A stretch of DNA of 64,000 nt from Ustilaginoidea virens (Eukaryota > Ascomycota > Sordariomycetes > Hypocreales > Clavicipitaceae). The notes below the pieces were generated by a model. It did no database searches and was not told where the DNA came from. It saw only the letters and a list, made by a program, of their open reading frames with translations. Shown here piece by piece: positions 35,295 through 47,572 of the stretch (positions are counted from its first letter, which is position 1; each line of letters starts with the position of its first letter). The stretch spans positions 3,090,001 to 3,154,000 of the forward strand of contig NC_057319.1 of the NCBI RefSeq assembly GCF_000687475.1, read 5' to 3'. The position numbers and the translations under genes are program-made.

Positions 35295-38118
35295 TCAATG
35301 TGTGTTCAGGGACAAGCCTTGGAATGCAGCTGTCCAATCATTCTGCGACGGAATAGTCGAAAGGCCAGTGGAGTGCGGAGTTGAGGTAGGCAAGTTTTGA
35401 GCATTGGTGAATGGCTGACGCAGAGGCTGGAAATCACCTTGCTGTCCAAATCCTGTCTGGAAGCCTTCCACACAAGAAGAAAGATGGGGTGCGTAAGCGG
35501 ATGCAGTGCCGCGAGTATTGCCGAATGCTCCGCCTCCATACCCATAGTTGGCTTGCGGATAGGTTGATGCTGGCGTCACATTTCGGTCTCCAGAAAATGT
35601 CGGGCTGAACGTTGGACGATACCCTCGTCCGAATTCTTGTAGCTGCTGCTCTGGCCCTTGTTGGTTTTGGCGACGGTCGCCGTTGCCGCCCGCACCATTA
35701 CCTCCGCCAGCAGAAGCGGTGCCGCTGCCGCTGCCGCTGCCGCTGCTACCGCCAGAGGTACGGCCAACTCCCACCGCACCAGGTCCAATGCCGCTGGGAG
35801 CCTGGATACCGAGGGTCGGACTAGCGAAAGAGGCTGGATTGATGGCGGACATCCAAATTCTGGTTTTGTATATCTTGAACAGGTCGGTGACAAGGGAGTT
35901 GAAGTTGATGTAAGAGTCGGCAAAATAGTAAAAGGTGAGCTTCTTCCAATCCCTTTTGAAAATGTTAGCGTTGGCTGCGGTTTAGCAGTCCAAAGAAAGA
36001 AGAAGAAAAAAAAAGAAAGGTCACACTCACATCTGAAACTCTGCGTCCAGTATTTCCATGTTGAGACCGTGCTCCTTGACCTTCTGCATGCAGACTCGCT
36101 TTGCTTTGGCTTCCTGACCTTCCTTGTCTCGCAAAGCGTGAACCTCGTGGTTCTGTGCCAGCCTTTTAATAAGCTTTGGTCGGAGCTCTCCGGCATTCGG
36201 CTCCTGGAGATGGTGTTGATTCGCAGGACCCATGCCACCAACTGCACTGCCTTGCAGTCCACTGGACGAGGCCATCAGCCCGGCACCGGAGCCTTCTTGA
36301 GCGGCGGCTGCCCCTTGCGAATACATCATGAGCCATTTGTAGTGCTCCTCAGCATAGTGTTCCTTCAACTCCTTGGCTGCCTGCCAGTCAACGTTATCTT
36401 TGGCAACGGTGCCCAAGTCCGTCCCCCGGTCTGCTTCCACTATCACCAGATCGCCAGGTTTCACATCAAGACCCGTACCTTCCTGAATATAGAATACATC
36501 CGCTCTGGCGCACTTGAACAGCACCACGTGAAGAAGCTGGTTATGTCTCGGTTGTGCCATGCTATAGACGTTTCGATGCGGAGAGGGTGGTCTGTTTGTG
36601 AACTGATTCTGAAGCCCAAAGCGCGGACCGTACAGATGGCTGTATTGTGATTGAATGGTACTGGAGACCCCGGCGGAAAACATGGCTGGAACGGGGTGAG
36701 TACATGTCGGCCTCAAAATAAGGGGAGTGCAATTTCCTCAACTTACCATTGTTAGCATTTGCCAACCCGATGCTGTCAGAGTATCCGGGTGGGAAAACCT
36801 GAGATGCTGGTATGTCTCCCAAAGCAGTGGCTTCGAGGGTAGACACTGAATCCGCCATGGAGCTGATGGAGCCTTGTCGGGTTGGCATGTTGGCGAATGA
36901 ATGTCGTCGGCTCTGCGACACATCTCCGCCAAAGAAAGCAGGGGAGCTTGACCAAAGGGCAGCTTTCTGAAGATTCAAGTTGTCGGCTTTGCGGTTGTCC
37001 AGACCCAGGGGAGTTCGGAAGGCTCCGGCGCCAAACTCGCTCATGCGACGGCCAGGAGTACGCCTTCCCAGGGCATCAATGGTGTCGTTAGCCTCGTCCA
37101 ACTCATCGACAGCATAATCCGACTCCTCGGGGACAGTCTGGTAGCCATTTCCGAGGTAGCCGGCTCCGGTCGAGGCACGAGGTCGTAATCGGGAGTTGTA
37201 CTGTTGCTGGCGTAACATTGCATTCTCGCGGGTAAGCATTTCGATAGTCTTGGATTCAGAGGTTTGGTGCAAAGACCCTTGCATTGATTCAGATGCACTC
37301 TCGTCGTCGTCATCTTCGACCTCCTTGACCTTGCCAAGCATTGATCCGTCGTTCGCCATTTCACTCAGCATACTAGGACGAGACGGCCTGTGCTGCAAGC
37401 CAGGGTGTCGAGCGCGCCCCAAGATGGCTGATGAACTCATGCCAGCTGTGGGTGCGGTCTCGGGGTCCATTTGACCGACGGAATACGACTGGGAGCGGTA
37501 CGTTTTTGGCGTTGGATGCAAAGGAATCGGAAAAGGTATTTGGGTGTTTGACAAGGAATCCCGGGAACTGGAGACGGCCTGTACGGGCAGAGAGTCAGGG
37601 CCGAAGAACGAGTTGCTGCTTCCTGATGGAGGGACAGTCGAGGTCGGGGATGGTAGAACCTCGCTCAGTCTTGAGGAAGCATCTTTCCGTTCGACATTCC
37701 AGATACCAGTCCCCCATGCAAATGCTGATGAATTGGTTGAGCGGCCAATAGCTGACGATGCTGAATGTGAGCCCCAAGGTCCACCGCCTACTTCTGCCGA
37801 CGGCGTGCTTGCGTGAGACCCTGTTGGAGACATGGAGCTGCTAGCAAACGATTCTTTGCGTGGACGACTGAGTTGAGTTGTATCATTTAGCCATGAAGAG
37901 CGACGAACTGGTTTGTGACGCTGAGAAGGCGCAGGGTGAGAGGCTTCATGGCGGTGTTCACCCTCGTCGTCCGAGCTCGCCAAGGCCTCAGAGTCGGGAG
38001 TCGAAGTCCTGGCATTGACTTTCTCCAACAGCAAACTTTGGCTGGTTGGAGCTCCAGGAGCAAACGAGCCTTGGCCAGTTTTTGACGAGGTAGCTGACTT
38101 GAACGAATTCGAGCTCAT
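35295..38118 (-). CDS. PSP1 C-terminal domain protein
   Basis: Three exons on the minus strand: 38118-36747, 36685-36031 and 35952-35295, 894 residues. Introns of 61 bp (GTAAGT...CAG) and 78 bp (GTGAGT...AAAAG) keep frame; the second join restores LDAEFQM-DWKKLTFYYFADSYINFNSLV...IYKTRIWM, the hallmark of the Psp1 C-terminal domain, which lies at about residues 505-710. In yeast, PSP1 was found as a multicopy suppressor of DNA polymerase alpha mutants; the domain is also found in bacterial proteins of signalling complexes. The first 450 residues are Ser/Pro-rich and look disordered, with one short helical stretch (TIEMLTRENAMLRQQQYNSRL) that could be a coiled coil; the tail is Gly/Ser/Gln-rich. 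The molecular function in this fungus cannot be inferred further. Confidence 0.85.
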
Positions 38119-39822
38119 AGTGTCCTTGTGGCTACCACTAAACGCAGTTTATGTGCTCACGAACGGAGGCGAGTGATACTGCCGAGATCGATCAAACAGG
38201 AATACAATATTCGTCGTCGAGAAAAGTCGTCGTGCGTAAGTGTTTTTTCTGGATAATTAATTCAGACAAAGCCTGTCACGCAGGTAGTTAGAAGATCAGT
38301 GCGTCGAAGAACGTGCTCGGAGGCCCATTCCTTGGCGGAGCTCTATTGACCATTTCCTCCCATGAACCCGTGCTAGGTGCGCTCCCATTGTTGCTGAAGA
38401 CGGCAAGTAGGCAATGACGACGGATCGGGGACAAGTGATGACGAACTACTTACTTGATGCGAAACATAGAGTTGAAATAGAATCCTCCAAATGTCTAATA
38501 TCAGATAAGAAGCTGTAGATGGTTATTAATCCAAGGGATCGTTCGGTTGAGAAGCGTCCTATCTTGAACAAAAAAGAAGACAGATTCAGGCTGAGCTGAC
38601 TATCTCAGTAACTCGGGTGAGGAGAAGAAATACAAGATATCTTTTGGTCGTGAGATAAAACCAGGAACGGGACGCAAAGCAGGGTATAAAAAAAAAATCT
38701 AAGCCGGTGCAAATCTAATCCAGGGCCCACAACAAGGAAAATGGTCGAATAGATATAGGGATGAGGTTGGGTTGCTACGTATCTGCGCCCATTCGCAGCA
38801 TGAGACTGGCTTGCAGGAGATATTGTAGTTTCGGTGCTGCGATGATGAAATCCTACTTGACGCCCATGATGGGAATGCCAGGACCACACAAAGACAATGT
38901 ACGAAGCGGCTCCGGTTGTCGGAAATGCAGCAGGTGTCGTTGGGTCGAATAGGACGGTCGAGGGAGCAAAAGGAGCAGGAGACGATGTATTCACGTGCGA
39001 TAGCACCGAATGAGTCGGGCAATTGCAGCTGTATTTGAAGGCCTCGGGGCTCACGGAACGAGACGCGACGGGAAGATGATGAACGGTGAGATGAGATTTG
39101 TCGATGGCTTGTCGGGCGAGCCCAAGAAAAGGATGGCGACTGTAAACCGTATTGAAATTCGATGCCGGTCCCTTGTCGAAGAGGTAGTATTCGCAACGCC
39201 GTTGGAAAAGCTGGCAGATGACCTTTTGAGGTTAGGATTCAACTCGGAATCGTCTTTGAATATCTCTCCAGCGTCAAGAATGATGCGACCCAAAAGAAAG
39301 CCAGATAAGCAGCACAAGAGTCTCAATTGCTGGGATTCTCAATCTTGTTTTTCGTCTTTTCTTTTTTTTTCCCCTCCTTCTTGTTTTCCCCCCTTCGATT
39401 TGAAGGTGGGAGACGTTGCCCAAAGTCTGATTGTGCTAAAGCAAGGATCAGAGTCGGACGAGGGCACTGGGAGCTTCCTCCGCAAAGTGCAAGGTCCCTA
39501 AACAGATTCTTTGCCAGTGGCACTTGAGCAGGCGTAGCCGGAAAACAGTGCGATTCCGCTCTCCAGGGGGGGGGGGGGGGTACGGCGACGGCGTTCCCAA
39601 GTCACCCCGAGATTCTGACCAGGGACTGGCAGCGCCGTTTGAAAGGGGTCGAGTATGATTTTGGTGTCGCGCGGGCTGGAAGATTTTCAAGTGCACTCGA
39701 AAATTTAGCGAGCCGGTTGGACTGGCCGCTAGGGAGGGGAGGAAAAGAATAGCAGAAGAATACCAGGCGGAAATAGCACGGTCAACTGATGCGTTTCTGT
39801 GGTTGTATTGGGGGAAGTTGCT

Positions 39823-39928
39823 TGGTGGTTCGGCGGGTGGTTCGGCGGGTGGTTCGGCGGGTGGTTGGCGGGTGGCAGGCAGGTGGCAGGCAGGCAGGTG
39901 GCAGGCAGGCAGGTGGCAGGCAGGTGGT
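39823..39928. repeat. GC-rich compound minisatellite
   Basis: Starts as copies of the 12-bp unit GGTGGTTCGGCG and passes into GGCAGGCAGGT units. It is highly G-biased on the plus strand. Confidence 0.85.
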
Positions 39929-42334
39929 CCAGCGCGGGATCGGATTGGGCCAAGCTGGAGCAAGCAGCGGCAGCAGCAGGCGCAGTAGGCTGGCAGCACC
40001 GGGTTCGAGCGGATGGATCAAGCTGATCAATTGATCAGAAACCAAGTGGGCGGCGGGATGCAACCAGACAGTAGGTTGGTTGGTCAGCGGTGGGGAGCTG
40101 TCTCTGATATGCTTTTTGGGGTTGCTTTTGAAAAGGGGAGGACATGAACCCCCGCGTCTCTTCCCTATGCGCCTCTCACCCATCCTTCCATTTCCCTGGC
40201 CTTTAGTTTCCTTGCAGGGTCTGCACTGCAGCTTGCGACGTGCGCTCTGCAGGCTCTGATCCTGAGCGGGCGCGATGCCGAGTGGAGATGGGGCATCGAC
40301 CAGACGGGTGTGGGGGATGATGGGAGAGGAGGTGGGGGGGGGGGGGGGGGTGACGGAGCAGTACCTTGGTACCTGTGGGCTGCCATCCGTCGGCTTGCAC
40401 AGGTCACTGTGGTTGACGGCAGCGGGCTGGGTGATTCGTGATTCGTAAAAACAAGTCACTGAGTGGTGGGTGCAAGCCTGGCAAGCCTGGCTGGAGCCTG
40501 GAGCCTGGGGGCCCGAAGGTTTGAAGGTTTGAAGGTTTTTGATCTCGGCTGTGGCTGACGCGGTCGTGTTGTTCCAGCGTGTGTGTTGCTTGTACCGACG
40601 TCCGACTCGACTGCGTCGGGAGCCACTCACTCTCTTCTTCTCCTTTTCTTTTCATCTTTTCAGCAAGAAAAAGAAAAAGAAAAAAATCCCAGCCGCTACT
40701 CCGTACTGTAACCAGACGGACTTGGAGCCTTGGTTTCCGACCCTTGGTGATGGCTTTGGCACCTGGGCATGCAAGATTGATTGTGTCTCCTACCTTACAT
40801 AGCAAAGGTACCTGCCCCTCAGGCTGCTGACTCACCAACACCAAGCCAAGTGAGAGGAACCCACTCGAGCAAGCAACATGGCGACATCAATGCCCATTCA
40901 TTGTACAGTGTAATACAGTGCGGGGTACAGTGTACGGGGACTCGGGGCGTACGGACTGGACTGCTGGGCATGCCCGTCCGAGCAGAGGAGCCCCCATTGG
41001 CAACGCCAAGTCGAATTGTGTGAATGGCGAATCCTGGCTGCAGACTTTTGAGCACACCCAAACCACCATCAGACCATCAGACCCGACCCAAAAGGTTGGT
41101 GAAGGTGGTGTGGTGAAGAAAGAAATGGTGGGTGGTCTCGCTGGTCTGGCCGCTGGGCGGTGGCCGCCGGGTGGCGCCAGTACTCTGCCAAAGTCTCTAC
41201 ATGTACTCCGTAGCACGCACCAGACTGGACCAGACCAGACATGGACCTTGACGCTTCCAAGCTGGCTAGACCGGCTGGCCGCTGCTGGCCGCTGCTGGCC
41301 GCCGCTGGAGTCTGGACTGGACAGCTCCAGCCGCTCCAGCCTCCAAAGCTCCCCATGCCCGAGGCCTGCCATAATTTTATCAGCCTGGCCACCCACCCGC
41401 CCTCCCCTGCTTTCCGCCCAGGTTGTGGCGTGCGGCTTGATGACCGGAACCAGCACTAAGGGCATAGGATCCAGAAGTCGATGAAATGGGATTAGCATGG
41501 CTGACTTATCCTTGCATCCCCCCGAGGAAAGCATAATTCCAAATTTAATGTACCACGGGCAAATGGGCATTTTGATACTTGATCGTTCAAGCTTCTCCGA
41601 GGTAACGTACCTAGAGACGCACATGTACTACTAGCATACATAGCAGCAAAACCCCACGAGGCTCAATGTTTCAATACTCGTTGCTATGTTGATGGCAACT
41701 AGAAGGCACTGGCGTTGGAGCACGAGCGGGACTGCCCCGTTGAGAAAATCATCAGGCACAGGTTGAAGGTTGGACAACCAGACTCAGACAGACGTGCTGG
41801 TCGCCCTGGTCGTCATGTATTCCAGCAAGTCTCTGATCTACCTAACCTAAAGGCGTTCAATGTTGTGTAATAGCAGGGGGATATCCTCCGTAGCAAAAGG
41901 GAACAAGATCCCCGTGCTTCTATCCGGCCGCAGTCTCTGGTTGGTCCGGATAAACAGAGGCGGCAAACTTTGGGCTTGGTTTTGCATCATTGCAACTTTG
42001 AACGCATATATCAAAGACGCCCATGCGTCAGAGTTGCAGCAATGAAGAGAGGCTGGGGGGCCCACTGTTCCCATCTGATTTGTTCGGCACGCAACGAGAA
42101 GTGGCTGCATTCAATTCCAACAAAGCTTCATGTTGTCACCTGTAAGTTGTGGCGACGTGCTGCCGCCCCCTCCTTTGAGCCAGTCAGGCCACCATGCTCG
42201 TGATGGGTGTCATGGCCCGTCATGGTGATGTGAGTGGACTTTGACTGCGCTCCATGTCCATGGCCTCTGAGCACGCAGACAGACGGAGGGCATTCTTGCT
42301 TGCCTCCTGCACGGGATGGGAAGCTTCGGACAGA

Positions 42335-42366
42335 GGAAAAGGAAAAGGAAAAGGAAAAGGAAAAGG
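42335..42366. repeat. GGAAAA hexanucleotide repeat
   Basis: About five copies of a 6-bp purine unit, strongly strand-asymmetric. Confidence 0.85.
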
Positions 42367-43813
42367 GGGTTGCCATGGCCGTGTGCGTATGCACCTTTTA
42401 GCGGGCAGGAGCCACCCAACAACTTGATGTCCTCAAATTTTACCACGAGGTAGGTACCCTTCACTTGTTGATGGTATGTATTGACATAAGGTATGGTAGC
42501 TACGCGTACGTTTTTACTTTGGAAGCTCATCGATCCGTTGCTTCCCAACCAACCTTGGCATACAGTCTTGGTGTACGGAGTATACCTACTAGGTACCTAC
42601 CTTAGGTACTCAACGCATCATGAAGGATGGTACCTCACCTCTCTGCCTTCGCACCTAGCCGTCACCCCCGCAATCTCATGCTCGTGCCCACACTAAACCC
42701 CGCTCTCCCCCCAGCCCGTGGGCCGTGGCTTGGACTCTGCAGTCACCTGGTCATGCCATTTGTCATGGCACCATACCTACCCAGCTTTCGAGGCGGGAGA
42801 GCTGCGTAAGGTGTCTGCGCAGAAAACCTCCTCGGCGCCACATGATGAGGAACAAAACCATGACTCTCTAGATGACTCTCTAGATGACTCTCGAGCCGAG
42901 CTCACTTGTCTAGGTCTCCTTGCGACTGAGCACGTCGACTTCGACTTCGATATACCTGCCATGTCCCATGGAAACTGACTGGCCCGAAAAGATACCTGGG
43001 GAGCCATCGACGGCGAAATTTCAGCCAAATCATACTGACACCCTTCCATCAAGAATGGCCGTGCAAGAACAAAAAACACCCCGCTATGAATACGCGTCGA
43101 CTCCGTTCCATTGGCACCCCCAAGCAGCATCCATGTCCAGTGTCACCCCAGCCCGGCAAATGCCATCTCGTCGTCCTCGACTGGTTCGGTAACCTTTGAT
43201 ACGAGTCATAGGACAGGCAAACTTACCAAACCTATTATATCGGACGTTTTCCCACGACCCTTCCGTTTCCATACCGCCCACGTGCATCAAGAAACGCGGG
43301 CTTGCTCCGAAACAGCTAGCTGCAGACTCTCAAACCATTAATCAAGTCGACGGCGAATGGCTGCATGCCTGTGCTCCGTAATGGCGTTCAGTCAGCTCCA
43401 AGGCTGTCTTGCTGTACGGAGTGCTACGTACTGACTGCGACTTGTGCCACGCCTCTTCTTCTTCTTCTTCTTCTTCTTCTTTTTTATTTTTATTTTTATT
43501 TTTATTTTTTTGCAGAAGCCGAGAGGTCAAAGAATGCACAGACTCTACCGTGACCTAGGACCTAGGTTGTCCATGTTGCGGCTACAGCTGAGCACAAGCC
43601 CCGAGCGTCAGCATCTTAATTTCGTTCGTCAATCGACAGCAAACAAGATCCTCAAGTAAGTGGGAAAGTCTCTCTATTTGTAGCACATGTGGAAAAATGA
43701 CGCAAACCACGCTTCTCCTCCCTGTCATGGGCTTGGTGGGCACAAAAGACTCCATGGTTACATGCCCAAGACGTTGTACGTTTCATCCCCTCAGTCATTT
43801 TCTGAGACATTCA

Positions 43814-44781
43814 TTATTGAGCACCCCTTTGCTGCTTTAATTTTTCCTCAAACTTTGCAAATTCTTCAGCAGCAATTTCCTCTTCTTGATCAAGAATTTG
43901 GTGGACACCTTTGACTTCCTCAATCTGTAAAATTGCATGTCAGCGAAATGGGACATCATAAAAGGGCAAAAAGGTGGGAAGGATGCACGTACGTAATGCA
44001 TCAACATGCCCTCTATGCCATTTTTAAGCGTAACCGTGCTCGAGTCGCACGTTCTGCAAGCGCCCCGAAGCTTCAACTTGACATACCCATCCTCGAAGCC
44101 ACGAAACTCAATGTCGCCGCCGTCTTCTTGGATAGCAGGCCTGATCCTGGTTTCCAGCAGCTCCTTGATCATGCCGACAACCTCACTGTCGTTCTCATTG
44201 TAGGCCAAGCTATCCTGCTCGACCTGCTCGTCTACCTCTTTACGCTCCGCGGCGCTGACGAGAGTCTCACCCGAGGTGATTGCCTCGGTAATCAAAGCAA
44301 AGACCTCTGGTCGAATATGCGCCCAGTTTGCATCGCCTGCTTTGGTCACCGTGATAAAGTCCGTCCCGTAGAAGACTGATGTTATCCCATCAATGTTCAT
44401 AAGCTTCGCGGCCAGGGGAGACGGATGAGGAGGAGATATGGTTGATCGTGGATTCAGGTACTCAATGAAAGGCGTGCCAAAGCTTTTGGGAACGACGGGG
44501 TGATTTGGAAGGAACTTCAGTGCGTCGGGATTCGGGGTGTTTTCTGTTTGAATGAAGATATTGCGGACGCCGCCGACGACTAGATTTGGCAGGTGGCGAC
44601 GAGGGACTACTGGCCGCCGGGACGAGCCAGCAAAGACATTGAAGCTGCGAGTCGAAGCGTTTCTGATGCTAGAGTGGCTATTTTGGCACGTCCCTTGCCG
44701 GGTCGGCAGAGCTCGACGTGTTGCTGGCCAAACGGCCCGGCATAAAACCCTCGGGGTTGCGGACGGTAGACACTTGGTCAT
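43814..44781 (-). CDS. NFU1: Mitochondrial Fe-S cluster protein NFU1
   Basis: Two exons on the minus strand, 44781-43993 and 43924-43814, give 299 residues. The 68-bp intron (GTACGT...TACAG) joins GMLMHY to IEEVKGVHQILDQEEE, the usual end of fungal Nfu1, whereas reading through gives an unrelated tail. Nfu1 passes 4Fe-4S clusters to mitochondrial enzymes such as lipoate synthase and complex II. Seen: a basic, Arg/Ser-rich presequence of about 70 residues, the N-terminal Nfu domain starting IQTENTPNPDALKFLPN, and the NifU-like domain with Cys242 and Cys245 in GACRTCDSS. Length exceeds the yeast protein (256) mainly through the presequence. The start at 44781 is the first ATG of the frame. Confidence 0.95.
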
Positions 44782-45189
44782 ATTTGTCTCTATGGTCGGC
44801 TCTTCAAAACGCGCATGAACCTAGGGTATTCTCATTGCGCACTATTTCAAAGATTTATAGTCCTGTAGGAGGCTTGAAGGAGACGTGAACGAGACGTGTA
44901 GTGTCGCCGTGGAGGAGATGTCAAGCCGTGGTTCTGTGGCGGAAAGGAAAAAGGCATTGGTGGGTGGTTGGACAGAGGTTCCTGGCGCATCGGTCATTAG
45001 TAATTGGAGCTCTGTGACGCAAAGCAAACTGGGGCGGTTCTGCAAATCCCTGACAGCTGTTCGTTGACTTTGCGAGACCCACCCCAAGCACGTGGCGCTG
45101 CGAGTCTCTTGAAAGCAATGGATTTCTCACTGGTCCGAAGCGTTATCGAGGGCCTGTTTTTTTCATGGCGCTTTCGGTGGTAGAAATAA

Positions 45190-46170
45190 GGGGCTACTAG
45201 AAAAGAAAAAAAAAAAAAGTGTTATTTTTAGGCAAATCCACTATTATTACAATTGTCCGGGAGCCGCATTCTGGCAGCATCTGTTTTATGGACGCACTGG
45301 TACTGCCTGTATCCCCTGAACTGTTGCTAAGGTGCAGCTTTTGTGTGGGACCCACTTTCTTCTGCTGCATAACCATACCTCCTTAGCAACAGACCTAGCC
45401 GCCAAACCGTCGTCACCAAAATACTATAGTAGGAATTCCGGCATCTCTAATAGAGCCAGCCAAATGGCATCTCAAGCGTAAATACTCTAGATGACGCATT
45501 TTTCGTCTGCCTTGAAAAAAGGTAGCTCCTAGGCCTAATTAGCGGGAATAGCCTTATAGCGCCCTATGTGCCCAGATGTAGCCTTTTGCAAATCCGGAAA
45601 TTGCTAGTATTTATACCATCCTGCTATTTCTTGGTCGGCTGATGTACTCTTCAATGTACGGTTTTCTTTGGCTCAAACCCTGGCCTGTTATAAAAGCTGC
45701 CACCTTGGCACAGTCAATGGGGTACATGAAATCGAACCCCAAACGCTGATCTTGGTCGCTTCTGTTTTTCTTCAAGTGGTCTAGAGATAGGCTCTCCTAG
45801 CTCACTTAGTATGCTACTAGCTCTTGAACCTAGATGAACAAACGTTGATGACTAGGTATTTATAAAGTCTGGTTTCTTATTCAAGATACTTACTATTGCA
45901 CTGCTCCAGAGCAGCCAATGTTCTGGGACAATTGGCTATCTCATGGCCTGTAGATATTATACATTGGCGATAGCGACATCTCCCCTGATATTGCCCATTG
46001 GTTGGCTAGTCGTGACGCAGAATTATTCTTGTTCATTGCTTGGAACTTCGCGTCAAATTCCTTGGTGGAATGATACAAAGTCTAAATGAACCTCCTGGCG
46101 GACTGATGCTATCTCATGCAGAACTCGGTCCATGCGTTCTAATGCCGTACCATTGTTAATAGTAGGGATG
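45190..46170. mobile_element. Degenerate AT-rich stretch, probable transposon remnant
   Basis: About 1 kb with raised AT content and many TA-rich, CTAG-containing words and stop codons in every frame, unlike the flanking DNA, suggesting mutated repetitive DNA. It includes a perfect 12-bp inverted pair, CTGTTGCTAAGG at 45321-45332 and its complement at 45381-45392. No transposase reading survives that I can name, so this is a composition-based call. Confidence 0.35.
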
Positions 46171-46561
46171 TTTCGAAAATTCCTGTGGAAATGAAAGGAA
46201 ACTTGAACTTGACAAGAAAAACGTGGTCAAGGGTAGAATAAACAAGTAGTAAATACGTTCCTCATGGGGAATAAAACCAGCAAGCTTTATCGGTCTTGTG
46301 GATCTAACCTGATATGGGGCCAAGTCACCTGACACAACATCTTCAAACTTAACTCTCGTCTGCCTTGGACTTTCCCCCTGTTTACCATTTTCCAGGCATT
46401 TTGGTTCCAGCATTACAAGTCATCAAGCGGTTCCGTCTACCTCCTGTAGCATGCGTCCCGGTGTGGAACAGTAAACGACGGTTCATTCACGACGACTAGA
46501 CACTTTTGGCTTTGCCAGCAATCTCCACACAAGCTCTAGTGGCTCAGGTATTCCTGACAAC

Positions 46562-47351
46562 ATGGAGCACCAAAACGCTGCAGATGCAATACACGCGAGT
46601 TTGGCCACCGTCCCACAAGCTGAGAAGAGCATTGCCAATGACGCAAGCATTACTCGAATTCCAACATCGTCGCCTTCGGCACCTGAAACGAAAGGCCCTA
46701 CATTGTGTGGGGTGTGCAACAAGCTCCCAGCCAAGTACAAATGCCCTCGCTGTTATCTACCTCAGTATGTGTACTACCCGATGCTCAGTCATGGCCACCT
46801 AGCCTGGTCGCTGACCATGGAGAAGCTGTTCAGTCGCTTGTAACAAAACACATCAAGAGAACCACCCCCCCGATGTCGAGCCCAAGCCAACAACCATAAG
46901 GTCTGACATCCGGCAAACGAGCAATGCAGTCGCGCCTGTCCCTAAGCCAGACCCCTCCAATCCATTTCATGCGCTGGATACCTCAGAGAAGCTTCAACTC
47001 CTGTTCCGTAGATATCCGCGCCTGAGTGAACAGTTATCCGAAATATATGCGGCAACACAACCCCCTCTAGAAGCCGCCGACAAGAGATTACCGGCGTCGC
47101 TGATGCATGGCATAAACAAGAAGGACGGCTGGAACCATGATGTTGGCATCAGGAATGGCAAGGAGGCCTTACGCAAAGCTCGCAGAGCTGATGGAGAGGC
47201 AGGCGATGCTGTTCGAGAATACTCGGAACTTATTCTCCACCTTATCAATGGTCAGGACACGAATGGGCAACTTTCGTCTTTTATCCAGCAGCAGTCTGCT
47301 CAAGAAGATGGCAGATTGATCGAACAGCTGATGGAACGTGAGAAACATTAA
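46562..47351 (+). CDS. HIT-type zinc-finger protein
   Basis: Two exons, 46562-46764 and 46826-47351, give 242 residues. The 61-bp intron (GTATGT...AAG) splits the finger; joined it reads CGVCNKLPAKYKCPRC...HCSVACNKTH, the eight-ligand zf-HIT pattern (CxxC, CxxC, CxxxC/H) at about residues 49-79. Zf-HIT proteins act in assembly of box C/D snoRNPs and chromatin remodelers; among them the size and N-terminal finger resemble the Hit1/ZNHIT3 group, so a role in snoRNP assembly is a reasonable inference. The C-terminal half is helical (EKLQLLFRRYPRLSEQLSEIY; ELILHLINGQ) with no catalytic motif. The acceptor is AAG rather than CAG, the weakest point of the model, but frame and zinc ligands both support it. 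Confidence 0.82.
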
Positions 47352-47572
47352 GCAAGGTCATCGTCGACGCAATCACTGCTACTTTCAGAGCGGATCAGGT
47401 TGCCTAACCATGAAACCATGTGGACCCCGGAACTGCTATTGAAGCATCACCCAGGTTTTCTATCCATCTTGATCTTGCTCGAGAAAGCCCATTGGGATGT
47501 CATGCATCACTTGCACATTTTACCAAAAAGGTACGGCGGCTCTCCCGCGCGTTCCGCATCTCAGCATTCCGA

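Larger units (their letters stand above)
38119..43813. other. Long intergenic region (5.7 kb)
   Basis: No supported gene. The right-to-left part next to 38118 is the PSP1-gene upstream region. The rest has GC-rich minisatellites near 39.8 kb, poly-G/C tracts (39567-39580, 40333-40350), GCTGGCCGCT repeats near 41275-41310, a GGAAAA array near 42335, a TTC/TTTTA array near 43455-43515, and TACTCCGTA-class motifs at 40697, 41204 and 42574. The longest open frame here (about 245 codons on the minus strand near 41.2 kb) has biased composition and no family resemblance. Confidence 0.5.

Noticed and set aside
39823..39928. CRISPR-like array at the GC-rich minisatellite
   Set aside because: Units are contiguous with no unique spacers, and the genome is eukaryotic; this is a minisatellite.
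40887..41624. 245-codon open frame on the minus strand in the long spacer
   Set aside because: Built over GCTGGCCGCT-type repeats with biased composition; no start context or domain supports it.
45715..45790. Second tRNA-like hit with GGGGTTCGATTT on the minus strand
   Set aside because: No matching stems; it lies in the degenerate AT-rich stretch and is probably chance.
46000..46075. Short protein-like frame (WLASRDAELFLFIAWNF) in the degenerate region
   Set aside because: Only about 38 codons, with stops on both sides and no recognisable family; insufficient to name a transposase.
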